64,000 nt of DNA from Kuschelorhynchus macadamiae. Lineage: Eukaryota; Arthropoda; Insecta; Coleoptera; Curculionidae. The stretch covers positions 908,001 to 972,000 of the forward strand of contig JAUTXW010000868.1 in NCBI GenBank assembly GCA_030620095.1, written 5' to 3'. Under the pieces are notes generated by a model. That model searched no databases, was not told the DNA's origin, and saw only the letters and a program-made list of their open reading frames with translations. How positions within the stretch are numbered: the stretch's first letter is position 1; each line of letters begins with the position of its first letter. Positions 1 through 10,739 of this stretch are shown one piece after another. Position numbers and translations under genes: made by a program.

Positions 1-604
1 AACAACAAAAAATATGAACCGGGAAAGCAACGAGTAGTCTTACCATATGTAAAAGGCACAACAGAGAGAATCGGAAGAATTCTGAGGAAACACAACATAC
101 AAACAATACACAAGCCACAAACAACTATAGGTAAACTACTCGGAAACCCCAAAGATAAAATCAAACTGGAAAACCACGGAGTGTACAGTATTCCGTGCCA
201 GGACTGTGAAAAGTTGTACGTAGGGCAAACTAACAGGCGAATATCCAGCAAGAGTGGAAGAGCATAAACTCAGCATCAGAAATAAACAAACAACCTCAGC
301 TTTATTCCTACATCATCAGGAAACCGGCCATAAAATAAATTTCGATGGGTGTAGGGAGATTGCCAATATAGAACATTATAAGACCAGAATAATCCGAGAA
401 GCCATAGAAATTGAAAACCAAGGTGATTTAAATAAAAGGGACGAATCATTAAAACTACCAACAGTATGGAAGACAATAATAGACAAATCTAAAATCGCAA
501 AAACTCAAGCGCAATTAGCGCAACAACAACAGCACCATCCGGAAAACATAAATAACGACCAACGCCTGCGCAGATATAACCTTCGGCCCCGAGTGGGGGT
601 ATAA
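1..604 (+). pseudogene. PLE C-terminal GIY-YIG endonuclease, frameshifted, cut by window edge
   Basis: The 3' part of a Penelope-like element (PLE-A). In PLEs a reverse transcriptase is followed by a GIY-YIG endonuclease that nicks the target. Reading from base 1 gives a linker and then the motif GVYSIPCQDCEKLYVGQT, the GIY-YIG signature with its CxxC-type insert. A stop follows at about 268. After a shift near base 241 the reading continues as RVEEHKLSIRNK (conserved Arg and His-Lys) and ALFLHHQETGHKINF, as expected for the second half of the domain, then a basic Gln-rich tail ending at 604. The RT lies off the window to the left. One frameshift makes this copy inactive. A free-standing GIY-YIG gene is less likely because a typical PLE 3' end follows directly. 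Confidence 0.85.
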
Positions 605-794
605 AAGGAAGCGTCGCAGTCACCAACACTTCAGTCTCTATTCGGACGCGAGAAAGAAAGCTTCGAAAATGCCAAATGTGATTTTGGCGAAACGTCAGCA
701 AAACTGTTCTTTCAGAACGACAGTAGTGAACGGATGTACACCCGGAATGAAAACACATTGTATTTTTCCCATCCGTGAAGGAGTAAAAATCAAC
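605..794 (+). mobile_element. PLE-A 3' terminal region
   Basis: Non-coding 3' end of the PLE above. It contains GAAAGCTTCGAAAATG and GGCGAAACGTCAGCAAAAC. The first string and CAGCAAAACTGTTCTTT recur on the minus strand at 31540-31598, where a second copy of the same family ends. Both copies run directly into a TA-type microsatellite. Confidence 0.7.

Positions 795-855
<61 letters not shown>
795..855. repeat. (TA)n microsatellite
   Basis: About 60 bp of nearly pure TA dinucleotide abutting the PLE-A 3' end. The short reading frames through it are not coding. Confidence 0.95.
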
Positions 856-860
<5 letters not shown>

Positions 861-1229
861 TACCAGAACGATCGATTATTTCAAAAGGAGTTATCAAAAA
901 GTCTCTTATATAAAAGCTGTAAGACTTTTAAAAATCTACATATTTGTAATAAAGTGGAATATACAGGCTCGCCTAGAAAGTTGTGGAGAATTAAAATTAT
1001 ATATTTTTTTAATGGAACATTAAACATATATTATTACTTATTTTGATCGTACAGTTATTTAGAACATTTTTTATTAACCATACGTTATGCTTAAAATCGT
1101 TAGAGCCCGAGATATCATGATCAGTTACAAAACACAAAATAAATTTCAGTATACAAATAAGTTAACATGAAAAAAACAAGTCATAGGAAAACGGTTCTAT
1201 TTTTTAATAAATGTTGGAAATTTAAAAAA
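856..1229. other. AT-rich spacer, nothing recognised
   Basis: I see no gene or repeat that I can name here. It may hold the end of the mariner relic that follows. Confidence 0.5.
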
Positions 1230-2070
1230 TTTACTAACTGATAATGATATAAGTTGTCGCAAAAATGTCTTTGGGTATTTAAAATCATTTTGCTTGTTAT
1301 TCTCCCATTTTCATTTAAAATTTTGATTCTTAACTCTTCTAAACTTTTAAATTTGTTCCGATAAACAACTCTTGTTCCTATCCAAATTCTCTAACTTCAC
1401 CAGTGAAATGCTGAGGAGCTCTAACTTGCTGATACCAATTTAAGTTAATATTAAAAGTTAAATTGTTTATAGTTGGAACTGTTTCTTGCCGAAGAAGCTG
1501 GAGATATCGTTTATCGGTCAAATTTTCCTTGATAAAAAAAGAGTCTAATTACATTTCCCGCTAACAATCCAGCCCAGGCATTAACTCTTTCTGAGAACTG
1601 GGTACACAGTTCTTCATACCAGTTTGGGTTATTTCGCCCCCCGTAACGGTAATTTTGTTGATTGACCATTCCATGCAGTGTGATGGTCGCTTCATCTCGT
1701 AATTATTTCGCAAAATTAGTCTTCGGTCATATACTACGTCACAAAGTTCTTGTACAACATGAACTTTGTACGGATGCATTTTCTGAGTATGAAGAATAGT
1801 TCTTACGGATTTTTGATCAACTTCATTCCAAAGCAAGCTGGTTGGTAAATTGTCTGAGATTTTCTTGTATCGAAGGTAGAATGTCTAATTTTTTATCATC
1901 GGCGATAGCACTCCTAGGTCTTCCAGATCTTGGTCGGGTTTTTAAACTTCCAGTCATTTTGTAATGCTCTACAGTTCGAAGAAATGCATTTTTTTTTAAT
2001 TTGCCTGTTTGGGTGCAAATTGTTATAAATATCACATACCTCCTGATATGATCTCTGTTTATCGCCATAC
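1230..2070 (-). pseudogene. DD41D (rosa-like) mariner transposase relic, copy 1
   Basis: Reading from about 2068 downward, the N-terminal helix-turn-helix part contains TGSLKTRPRSGRPRSA (2068-1823). It continues after a frameshift as LALE/QKSVRTILHTQKMHPYKVHVVQEL (about 1836-1740), characteristic of the insect Tc1/mariner group with a DUF4817-type N-terminus. Further on, in shifting frames, come HCMEW (about 1681), FFIKENLTDKRYLQLL and NWYQQ.RAPQHF (about 1430), the usual neighbourhood of the second catalytic Asp. After EVREF the reading jumps to RNKFKSLEELRIKIL, so the segment with the third catalytic residue looks deleted. Several frameshifts and stops make it inactive. Two more members lie at 8390-9310 and about 52000-53060. 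Confidence 0.8.
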
Positions 2071-2249
2071 CCCTTTAAAATTAAAATATCAATTTTCTCT
2101 GTTTAGGTAAGTAAAAACGCCATGCTATTTCCTTCTTTACCACAGACCACCGAGTTATTTATCTTCGATCCGTGGTAATAGAATATTAAGTCCGGCGAAG
2201 ATTTGGGATGTTCCCTTGGTAACGACAAATGTCGGTTTCTCTCCTGTTG

Positions 2250-2250
<1 letters not shown>

Positions 2251-2317
<67 letters not shown>
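2251..2317. repeat. (TA)n microsatellite
   Basis: About 67 bp of TA repeat. Unlike the other two TA tracts in the window, I could not tie it to a PLE end. Confidence 0.95.
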
Positions 2318-2322
<5 letters not shown>

Positions 2323-2392
2323 GGAAAATATCGATTCTCTTTCTGGCAATTTGTTTAAGCTATTTCATCACCAGTGGAGTGCTTTTCAGATA

Positions 2393-2926
2393 CTATTTTA
2401 TTACGTTCGCAAGACTAACCTTTGAATCATATTTGCATCTGCCATACATAAAAAAGTGATCGATGCATGTACTCGAATTGTTAATGATTCTGGTTGGTTT
2501 ATTAATCTTACATGTATAACCATATTCATTTAAACAGAAAAAATGATTATTATTTATTAACATTACCCTACTGTTACAAAGAAATTCACTTTTCACATAA
2601 ATTACCGTTCCGTCACATTTACTCAGAATCCTTTCATTATAATAATATGTAAAACCTTTAATGTTGAAATCAATAATATTATAAATAGGCCCAGTCTCCG
2701 AAAGAACAATAACATCGGGCTCTATATTAAAGGTATTCACAGACACCAAAAAGTCATCAAAATGTTTATAGATGCTGCAAATATTGGCATGTAAGATATT
2801 AAAACTTTGATAGGGATTTGCTATATCTTTAAGGAAATCGTAGTTATCACAGTATTCAACTTCCAAAGATAAGTAATTATCGAGAAACGCGTTCATAGCC
2901 ATTTTGTTAATGCTAATTCTTAACAA
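2393..2926 (-). pseudogene. LINE endonuclease (EEP) domain fragment
   Basis: A 177-residue open frame resembling the apurinic-type endonuclease domain of CR1/Jockey-like LINEs. It has FNILHANICSIYKHFDDF (the HxNxxS-type start of the domain), then DVIVLSETG (conserved Glu), then a jump to CKINKPTRIINNSSTCIDHFF, the late 'TRI..S.T.ID' motif. The central catalytic stretch is missing and no RT follows, so this is a fragment with an internal deletion. It would nick target DNA to prime reverse transcription in an intact element. Confidence 0.75.
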
Positions 2927-2929
2927 TAG

Positions 2930-4300
2930 ATTTTTTGAAAATATTATAAATATAGAAAGGTTATCAAGTTTACTAATAAACTAAGAGATACTCAAGGTAT
3001 ATCTAGATATCACAAGCAAATTTCTTTGGTTCTTGTTTTCTTTTATCGTATTTTGTAGGTCTTTGAAATACGGTGCTCTGCTTAAACAATTAACCAATAA
3101 TTTTGTAAATTACGGATCTTATCTGATTAGAGATTAGCTTGATATTTAGCGGTTCTGATAAAATCGCTTTGAAGTACAATGTTGGAGATTATACTGTTCC
3201 TATCATTCCAATTGAAGGGATCTCAGTCATTATTGACCTAATCATTTTTAAAAAATTAAATAAACATGAATGGTCCATCATGAAACTCATAATCTTTTCT
3301 TTCGATCTATCGACTGTACATATTGAGATCCCGTTATGTTACGTCTAGAAATAATTAATTAGTTTCTATAACTGTATTTACATACAACAACATATTACTT
3401 CTTACCTTTGTGTGACGAATCTTATAAGCATTTAGAATTTTGAGGAAAATAAAATTCTAAACTTGAAAAAACGGTTTTAACGCAATAACATTGAAAACGT
3501 ATTCCATGAAAAACATTTCGCGAAAAATGGATTCTGAAATTTATTATTAATTAATATAATACTGAAAAAACCTTGAACTCCCCCTCTACCTCTATGGAGG
3601 CTCGTGCCTGAGAGCTACTCGTGGGGTACTGAGCCAAATGGCTTGTAGGCGACGTAAGACGAATAAAGATTTTCTTTTACTTCCCTGGAAAGAGGTAAGT
3701 ATTTTCCCTAGATCCCGAAAAACATGTTCTTCCATTTTCGACATCCTGTCGTTCTGTCTGTGTGCGACATAGCTCGAAAACTACTCAACATATTTTGGTC
3801 AAAAATGACCACCTAATGAAAGCTTAAAAAAGTCAGTACTGAAAAATTACTTATCCAAATGACTTCAAATTTCTCACAAAAATGAAGTGTGAAACAGGAA
3901 AAACTGATAATATGTTCTTAAAATTCCATTTACAGGAATAAAACCTTCTTTTTATAGACGAACATAATAAATGAGATATTTTTATTTTTTATTGGCTCTA
4001 AAGTTTAAAAATGAATAATAATAATAACAATAATGTTCCGCTCATGGAGAATCACATTAAGCTCCAAGGTACGTAAGCGGCACTCAGGTTGACAATTGGC
4101 TACGACTTGACCCGGCAGAAAAAACAGATTGAAAGAAATATTTTCACGAATTCAGAAATCGACAGAAGGTTGATAAGGGAGGATGCAGCCATTAGATACA
4201 CAAATGGCAAACCTCAAATTACACTTACTCATTCTAACAAAAAAATGTCAGCGTATTATCAGAATGAGAGGGAGCTTAGAAAAAAGTTAAATACTCTTAC
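2930..4300. other. Mostly unrecognised; possible modular-repeat end and an unassigned ORF
   Basis: At about 3620-3850, read on the minus strand, an AACATGTTTTTCGGGATCTAGGG stretch with a nearby sequence like the (GACA)n block resembles the terminal part of the modular repeat described at 10740. It is diverged. A plus-strand frame at 4089-4300 (GKPQITLTHSNKKMSAYYQNERELRKK) is hydrophilic and not recognised. It ends where the opposing LINE begins and may be part of an undetected element. Confidence 0.35.
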
Positions 4301-6000
4301 TGCTGTCACCATCATCACCTTTGGCTCAACAATCGTGGGTGAACCTTGGCCTGCTCTAAGATTCCTCTCAATTTTGCTCTGTTCTTGGCTGCTTCCCTCC
4401 ATTTTCTAACCTTTAGGATTCCAAGGTCTCCTTCGACTCCATCCATCCAATTTCCACCTGCACGACCTCTACTTCTTCTACCCTTCGGGATACTCATAGT
4501 AAGTCGCTTTGTAACGTGGGCATCTGGTATTCTGGCTAGATGTCCCGCCCCTCTTACTCTTTGAATCTTTATGAATGTGACGATATCTGGGTCCTTGTAA
4601 ATTCGATAAAGTTCAAAATTATACCTTCGACGGCACAATCTTCATTTATCTTTCCAAAAATGTTCCTAAGAACTTTTCGCTCGAAGATGCCCAAGAGCCT
4701 CTCGCTACTTTGCGTGAGGGTCCAGGTTTCTGCTTTATATGTGAGGACCGGTGTAATCAGTGACTTGTAAATTTTTAATTTTGTTCGTCGCTCGATGTTT
4801 TTGTTGCGGATGTGTTTTATTGTGCTTATCAAGAAGCCAAGGTACGTGAACCGACTACCTGCTCAAGGATATAGTTCCCAAATGGAACGCCCTGTTGAGC
4901 AACCCGGGCCGCGTTTTTTTAGCTGCTTCTGCGAAAGCAGTATAGCATCGCTCTGTATTTTTTGAGGCAATATTCACAAGAAAGCACGCCAACGCGTCTC
5001 CTTGTCTTAAGCCGTTTTTATTGTCAAATAATGTAGAGTCTTCTTTCTGAATTCTTACGCATGATCTGACGATGGTCATTGTCAGGTTTGTCAATTTAAT
5101 AAGATTAATTGGTATTTTAAACTCTATTATTGCATCATACACTGTCACTCGGTTCACGCTATCATAGGCCGCCCTAAAATCCACAAATAAATGGTATGTC
5201 AATATTAAATTCCGATGTTTTTTCCAATATTCGTCTTAAGGAATGGATTTGGTTGATAGTTTATTTTCCGGCGGTGAACTGATTAGTTTAGTTTGATTTC
5301 GTCTATTCCTGGTGATTTGTTGTTTTTTAGTTTTCGGATTGCTCTTGTTACTTCCTCTTCTTAGGAAATTTCTACGCTTTAGTGATCATGTTGTTCTAAC
5401 TGATGGTTGTCAATATCAATATAGTCTTGTTCGTCTAAATGGTTGTTGTTCAGTTGTTCCTCGTTGTCCTCCTGTTTCGTTGTTCTACTTATCGGTCGAG
5501 TACAAGTTTTGTGCCGCGTATAATATTTACATCCTTGCCTCTGCAGCTTCTTGTTCTGGGCTTAAACTCTTTCCGGCTTTGGTTTACTCGTCTGTAGTAA
5601 TTTCTTGTCTCATTTAAGTTTAATTTTAAGTTTTGATAGGCCTCTAATACACTACATTTTTCTTATCGGTGACTCGTTGGAATTCATTATCAAACCAGTC
5701 TTTGTTATTTAAGGACCTACTCTTGCCCAAGGCAATATAGTCTATGTGGTTTACAGTTTCATTATCTGGAGACTTCCAGGTACCTTTGTAAATTATCTTA
5801 TGAGGAAATCTGGTTCCTCCTTGTTCTTGGCAGTAGCGAAGTTTATGAGTCTTAGTCCATTATCATTTGACTCTTGGTGTGGACTGTCAGATCCAATAGT
5901 TGGGTGAAATATGGGTTCTCTGCCAACTTAGAATAAAGATCGCCTGTGACTATTTTAATGTCGTTCTGTGGGCATCTGTCATATTCCACGCTTTTAATGA
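4300..6000 (-). pseudogene. LINE relic: EEP remnant, reverse transcriptase, C-terminal region
   Basis: Read from about 5990 down to 4300. The EEP end contains NDIKIVTGDL and, in another frame, VGREPIFHPTIGSDSPHQES then NDNGLRLINFATAKN. Then come GTWKSPDNETVNHIDYIALG, KNNKSPGIDEIK (RT start, about 5300), HLFVDFRAAYDSVNR (5200-5155), GLRQGDALACFLVNIA, and finger/tail motifs LKIYKSLITPVLTYKAETW (about 4770) and RGAGHLARIPDAHVTKRL (about 4550). The minus-strand 3' end runs into short GATGATGGT repeats near 4300. Many stops and frameshifts mean no function. The protein style matches insect LINEs often annotated as craniofacial development protein 2-like; an RTE- or I-group assignment is my inference. 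Confidence 0.8.
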
Positions 6001-6109
6001 TGCAGAGCTGGGACTTGAGAACACGAGAACTATGTCGTGTTTAGAAGAAGGGACCGCACAGTCACAACCAGTACAGCATTGGTAAGGAGGAGGAGTATTC
6101 ATACCCATT

Positions 6110-7190
6110 GGAAAAAAAATTCCTTTGAACATTCCACTTTAGATTTATATATCACTGGTGACATTAACGTGCCCAAAATGTCCTTGCTAGATGTCGACTT
6201 GAATTCTGTTGCTGGTCCCCGTAAGCAACTAACTCTGAGAGATCGTGACGTGTGTCATGACTAATATCTGTAAATTGTGTAATGTGGTTTAAGTTAATAA
6301 GGTTAGCAATAATACGTGCTCTATTTTAGACCTTCACGAATGGTTATGAAGTTCGTGCTGTGTATACAGATTTCTCGGAGGCATTCGACAACGTGAACCA
6401 CAATGTGCTTCTGGGAAAATAGAACCACGTGGTTTGTCTGGTCGTCTGTTAAGTTAGATCGAGAGTCATTTGCAAGATAGGGCTCAAATTGTGCATGCCA
6501 ATAACTACAAGTCAAACAATATACAAGTATCATCAGGAGTACCACGTGAGACTTTTGTATTTAATTTATTTTTAAATGACATAGACAACTGCTTCCCATA
6601 TTCCAACTTCCCTTTATTTGCGGAAGATTTGAAGATGTTTCTCATCATTAATCATCTGTCTGATCCGGATAATCTCGTTGAGTGGTGTAACATAAACGAG
6701 ATGGTCGTGAATATCTCTAAATGTAATTCAATATATTTCGCAAACACTAATTATTCAATAAATTTTGAATATAGTATTAAAAGTCGGCAATTAAAAAGTG
6801 TAGACACAATTAGGGTACTCGGTATTTTAATGAGTGCTTTCTTAGGCTTCGTTGCACACAGATCTGATAAAATTTCACGTTCCCTTAGAATGTTTGGCTT
6901 TATCAAGCACTGCACATCGGAATTATCTGCTCTTTCTTCTGCCAAAATACTCTACTGTGCATTATTTAGGCCATTTTTCTACTACGCCTCTAGTGTATGG
7001 AAACCTCACTATTCTATGCTGCAGCACTTGAGTACTAAAAAAGTTTCTCTGTTATGTAAACTTTCAATTATTTAACAACAATAAAATCAATAATTATTAG
7101 CTAATGTCATCCTTAAATCTAAGAACTCTTACAACAAGAAGATATCACCGTGACTTGATAATGTTCCATGTACTTTCAATTTATAATTTT
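6110..7190 (+). pseudogene. CR1/Jockey-like LINE relic, RT domain
   Basis: A short EEP-like piece (LYITGDINVPKMSLLDVD, about 6139-6260) is followed after a deletion by RT motifs. These are YEVRAVYTDFSEAFDNVNH (about 6347), the 201-codon frame 6470-7075 with IQVSSGVPRETFVFNLFLNDI, and FPLFAEDLKMF in place of the usual Y/F-A-D-D catalytic box. LVEWCNINEMVVNISKC and SKILYCALFRPF-type thumb sequence follow. The carboxy end continues past 7075 in another frame as SSLNLRTLTTRRYHRDLIMF. Changing the first catalytic Asp to Glu, plus frameshifts, would abolish activity. It lies tail-to-tail with nothing functional; its neighbour at 4300-6000 is a different LINE on the other strand. Confidence 0.8.
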
Positions 7191-8385
7191 TGTTAAATTA
7201 TCTTATTTTAAACTACTGTTCTCCATAATCAGTTTGACTGATCTGGATTGACGCAGTTACTACTTTGTGAAATATAATTAATAATTGCGATTATTTTCCG
7301 TTATACCTTAGATAACTTGTCTTCGAAATCTTGTAATTAATTGATTAGGAGACTTTGCTGTATTCCACTTAATATGAATTGTATTTGATGAGAATATCAG
7401 TTTAGTTGCACCATTTATAAAAAACAAACAAATAATTTTAAATCGTGTAAAGTTTTCCGAAAAAAAGATGAGTGTTTTTACTTATATCTATGCCTGTCAA
7501 TAACAAATAAAACAACTTTGGATTGTTGTTTACAGTTATTCATATAAAATAGATAATGCAGGAATATTAAACAAAATGCATCTTAAAATGTTGTCAAGAT
7601 TGCTTATAGTTTTCAGGCCTTTATCTGATAAAAAGAAATGTTGGATAACCATACAGGGTGTTCAGTTGAGGGTGTTCAGTTGAGGGCGTTTACTATCCAT
7701 ATCTTGAAATTCATGATAGCGTCTTGAAAAAAAATAGTATAACAAAATTGGCCAAGAACAACTGATGAAAATATTTGTATGTTTCTATATTATTCGATCC
7801 GAATCCTAAAACAACTTGGTTAGATGATGTTGTTTGTAGGAATTACAGTTTTTTTCCAATTTTTTTAAAAATTTTAAATAGAAGGTTATAGTTCTCTTAC
7901 GTTATTTATAACGAGTTTAAACTGCACATTGTTATCTTTATTCGTTTTTAAGCTAGTGCCAATACGTAAATACGTATTCTCCGAACCAAATGAATAATAA
8001 CCAGGATATCGGAGTGAATTTAACATCTCGATTCTGCTGCTATACACAAATCACATGATATCTGCAGTATAACGGGTCGACGTGGGCCTCTGGTAGGAAT
8101 TTCATTAGTCTAGCCCAAAGATTAACCAAGATATGGCAGTTGACCTTATAAAAAGACATCGAATTTTCGAATATTGTTATTTTTGAATACTAGGCAGATT
8201 ATTATTTACAGCTTTATTAAATTAATTATAATTAACAATAATATGTTGGTTTTGGGTTTCCTCCCTTCACACTTTATCTAGGCTTAGGATTGGTTTAAAG
8301 GCTAACGAGCCAAAACAACAACATAACAGTTAAAGTGACGCGAAAATACAAGTAAACAACAAAAACAACCCTTTGCAGGTAACTA
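7190..8385. other. Unrecognised AT-rich stretch with a short tandem duplication
   Basis: GGTGTTCAGTTGAG occurs twice in tandem at about 7657-7686, next to an ACAGGGTGT string of the kind found at insect transposon ends. I recognise nothing else. Confidence 0.4.
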
Positions 8386-8389
8386 AAAA

Positions 8390-9310
8390 ACTAAAAAATC
8401 TGATCTTGGAAATACTTTCCGTCATTTAGGATGCATCAACTTAGCCTTCAGAAAGTCAATGAAGCAGCAGTTTGATATTCGATCTTTATAGAACAAACTT
8501 TGGATCCTTTTCTATAAATAAAGATCTAAATAAGTTAAATCCGTGGACCTATCCAACCAAGGAAATAAGCTTCCTCTTTCAGTCCAATGAAAAGATAAAT
8601 GTTGGTGGAGATTAATCTGGACAGCTTTAGTAAATTAGACGAAAGAACCATCATGCGGGTACTACGTGTTCATTCTAGTAGCGATGTTCTCGTCTTCTAG
8701 CAATTCTGGAAATCGTTCATTATAAATTAAATTTAGCGCTGACCATTAAAATTTTATTGTCGAAAATAAGAATCCCATATTTTGTCCCGCAATAATTCCG
8801 CATCATACATTGATGCTCCAGCGATGATGATGGTCAATTACATGCATCCAGCCACATGTCAATCCAGTAATGCATGTTGTAAGCATTAATTCTTCCATTG
8901 CTGGTGAATGTGAAACCATCAGTCCATAATATTCGGAATAAAAAATGTTGGTCTTCGTTTGATAAATTTAATATCTATCAATTAACGGTTGGGTACATCT
9001 TATAATCCCTCAATATTATTTGAACAGATACAAAATACGACATATTTCTTGACATTTCTGGAATACTAGAGTGTGGGTAAGCGTAACTGTAAGCCAAAAT
9101 ATTAACAATATTCTCTTATATTGTTCCTCTATGGTGTCTTATTGGAATTCAGTTTTTCTAAAACGTCTAACCAGACTCCTAAATACGTTTCTTGTTGGAT
9201 GTATTCTAAGAGGATAATGCAAATGATTGATTGATAATTCTTCGTATTGAAGCTTTAATTGCATTTTGGAAACATTTAAAATAAACAGCTAGCATGCAAG
9301 TATTGGCGAA
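8390..9310 (-). pseudogene. DD41D (rosa-like) mariner transposase relic, copy 2
   Basis: Read downward from about 9300. HPTRNVFRSLVRRFR is the N-terminal part. FRILWTDGFTFTSNGRINAYNMHYW carries the first catalytic Asp (WTD, about 8930). HDGS corresponds to the usual QDGAP box (second Asp, about 8655), and DLTYLDLYL carries the third Asp. Counting bases, the second and third Asp codons are 126 nt apart, so 41 residues lie between them; this spacing defines the DD41D group. Stops and frameshifts throughout. Confidence 0.75.
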
Positions 9311-9537
9311 TGCAGTTGGGTCCGAATAAAAAGCTGTTCCCCAAAATTAGTTGTCAATTATGCATCAATTAATGGAGCCTAAAATTAGTTGCTTAAGTTT
9401 TGACAATACGAATGTTAATGTTAACTTTTTGAAGTATGGAAATAACATTTTCATTTAACTTTTGCCAGTCAGAGAAAAACTCACTTTCGTCACATCAGTG
9501 AACTACGGTTATAACACTTAGGATTACTACTACAGAT

Positions 9538-9633
9538 CAGTGGCGTATTTAAGGGGGGTTTGGGGATTACCCCCCCCCTAGAGCAAGTTTTCTCAAACCC
9601 CCCTCCCAGAAGCAATATTTATATACGCCACTG
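9538..9633. mobile_element. 96-bp hAT-type MITE
   Basis: Starts CAGTGGCGTATTTAAG and ends ATATACGCCACTG, giving inverted termini of 10 bp or more of the hAT CA...TG type. The flanks CTACAGAT and CTTCAGAT match at 7 of 8 positions, fitting an 8-bp target duplication. A run of nine Cs and G-rich blocks fill the centre, with no coding capacity. Confidence 0.85.
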
Positions 9634-10735
9634 CTTCAGATAACACAGTTTATGTATAGATATAATTGTTTGGTAATACCTTTATAAACTGTAATTTTAT
9701 TTCTTTTTGAAATATTACCAAAGAATTGTACGGATTCAAAAAATGTGTTATCTTTATATGTGGAATTCTATACGAGAGTAGTTGAGGATAAAGACGAATT
9801 TACCGAATTTTTATTTGCTTTTAATTTATTTTTATATTATTACTATTATAATTATTATTCATAACTAATAAACTACTATCACATTTGTTTTTTGCCATAT
9901 TGGAATTATACGAACATGTTACCATTCCATTTGAGCTATGCGGGGTAAGACAGAATGACAGGTTGACGGAAATGAGAAAACATGTTTTTGGAATCTAGAG
10001 ACTATAGAACACAAAGATCTGCTAAAATCTCCGAGGATAATTTTTTCACAATAACAATACTCTTACGAGAGTATTCATGACACGCCTAGTATATTTTACT
10101 GTTTCTCATATCTTAATAATGTGATAGATCATGAGAAATGCCTGAGGTTCAAAAATTCAATTTTATGTAAAACAAATGATAATCTTAAGAAAGGTCATTT
10201 GAAATAAAATTAACTAACAGACATTAAAATCAATTATTTGTTATAATTTTTTGCGCTAATTTTATTATAGTTTATTTTCTAATCATGGTCACTCACAGAG
10301 TATTTCATTTTAGCTAAAATTGATTATATCAGTGTATTCACCTTTTATTACTCAATCTCCTTAACATAATTTCACGATTAAAATGAAAAAAAAATTCAAT
10401 ATCATAAACAAACTAGAATTAGTATAACCAACTAAGCGTATAACATTTATGGTCACATAAACAAACAGAAACGAGCTTGTGCTAAAAGACATGAAGAAAA
10501 AGTATCCGTGAACATAAAACCTCGATATTATATGCATTTACTGAATTGTGTCAGTGTTGCAAATTTTGCTGAAATTACATCATCCACGAAAATATTGAAG
10601 AAATATTGAAACGTCTTTATAAATTTAACTCTTATAATGAAGAATGTATCAAAAAATGTTTACTTAACATATAATATAACTACCACGTATATAGGAAACC
10701 TCTGGAGAAAATTTTGGAGTTCAAACCTCCACTTT
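9634..10735. other. Spacer with a fragment of the modular repeat
   Basis: At about 9890-10075 a partial copy of the modular repeat ends with GACGGAAATGAGAAAACATG and the CTTACGAGAG terminus. The rest is AT-rich and unrecognised. Confidence 0.5.
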
Positions 10736-10739
10736 GATA

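Noticed and set aside
669..1046. 125-codon plus-strand ORF and similar frames at 2155-2425 and 31439-31639
   Set aside because: They run through TA/GA microsatellites (repeated Ile-Tyr residues) and transposon ends; not genes.
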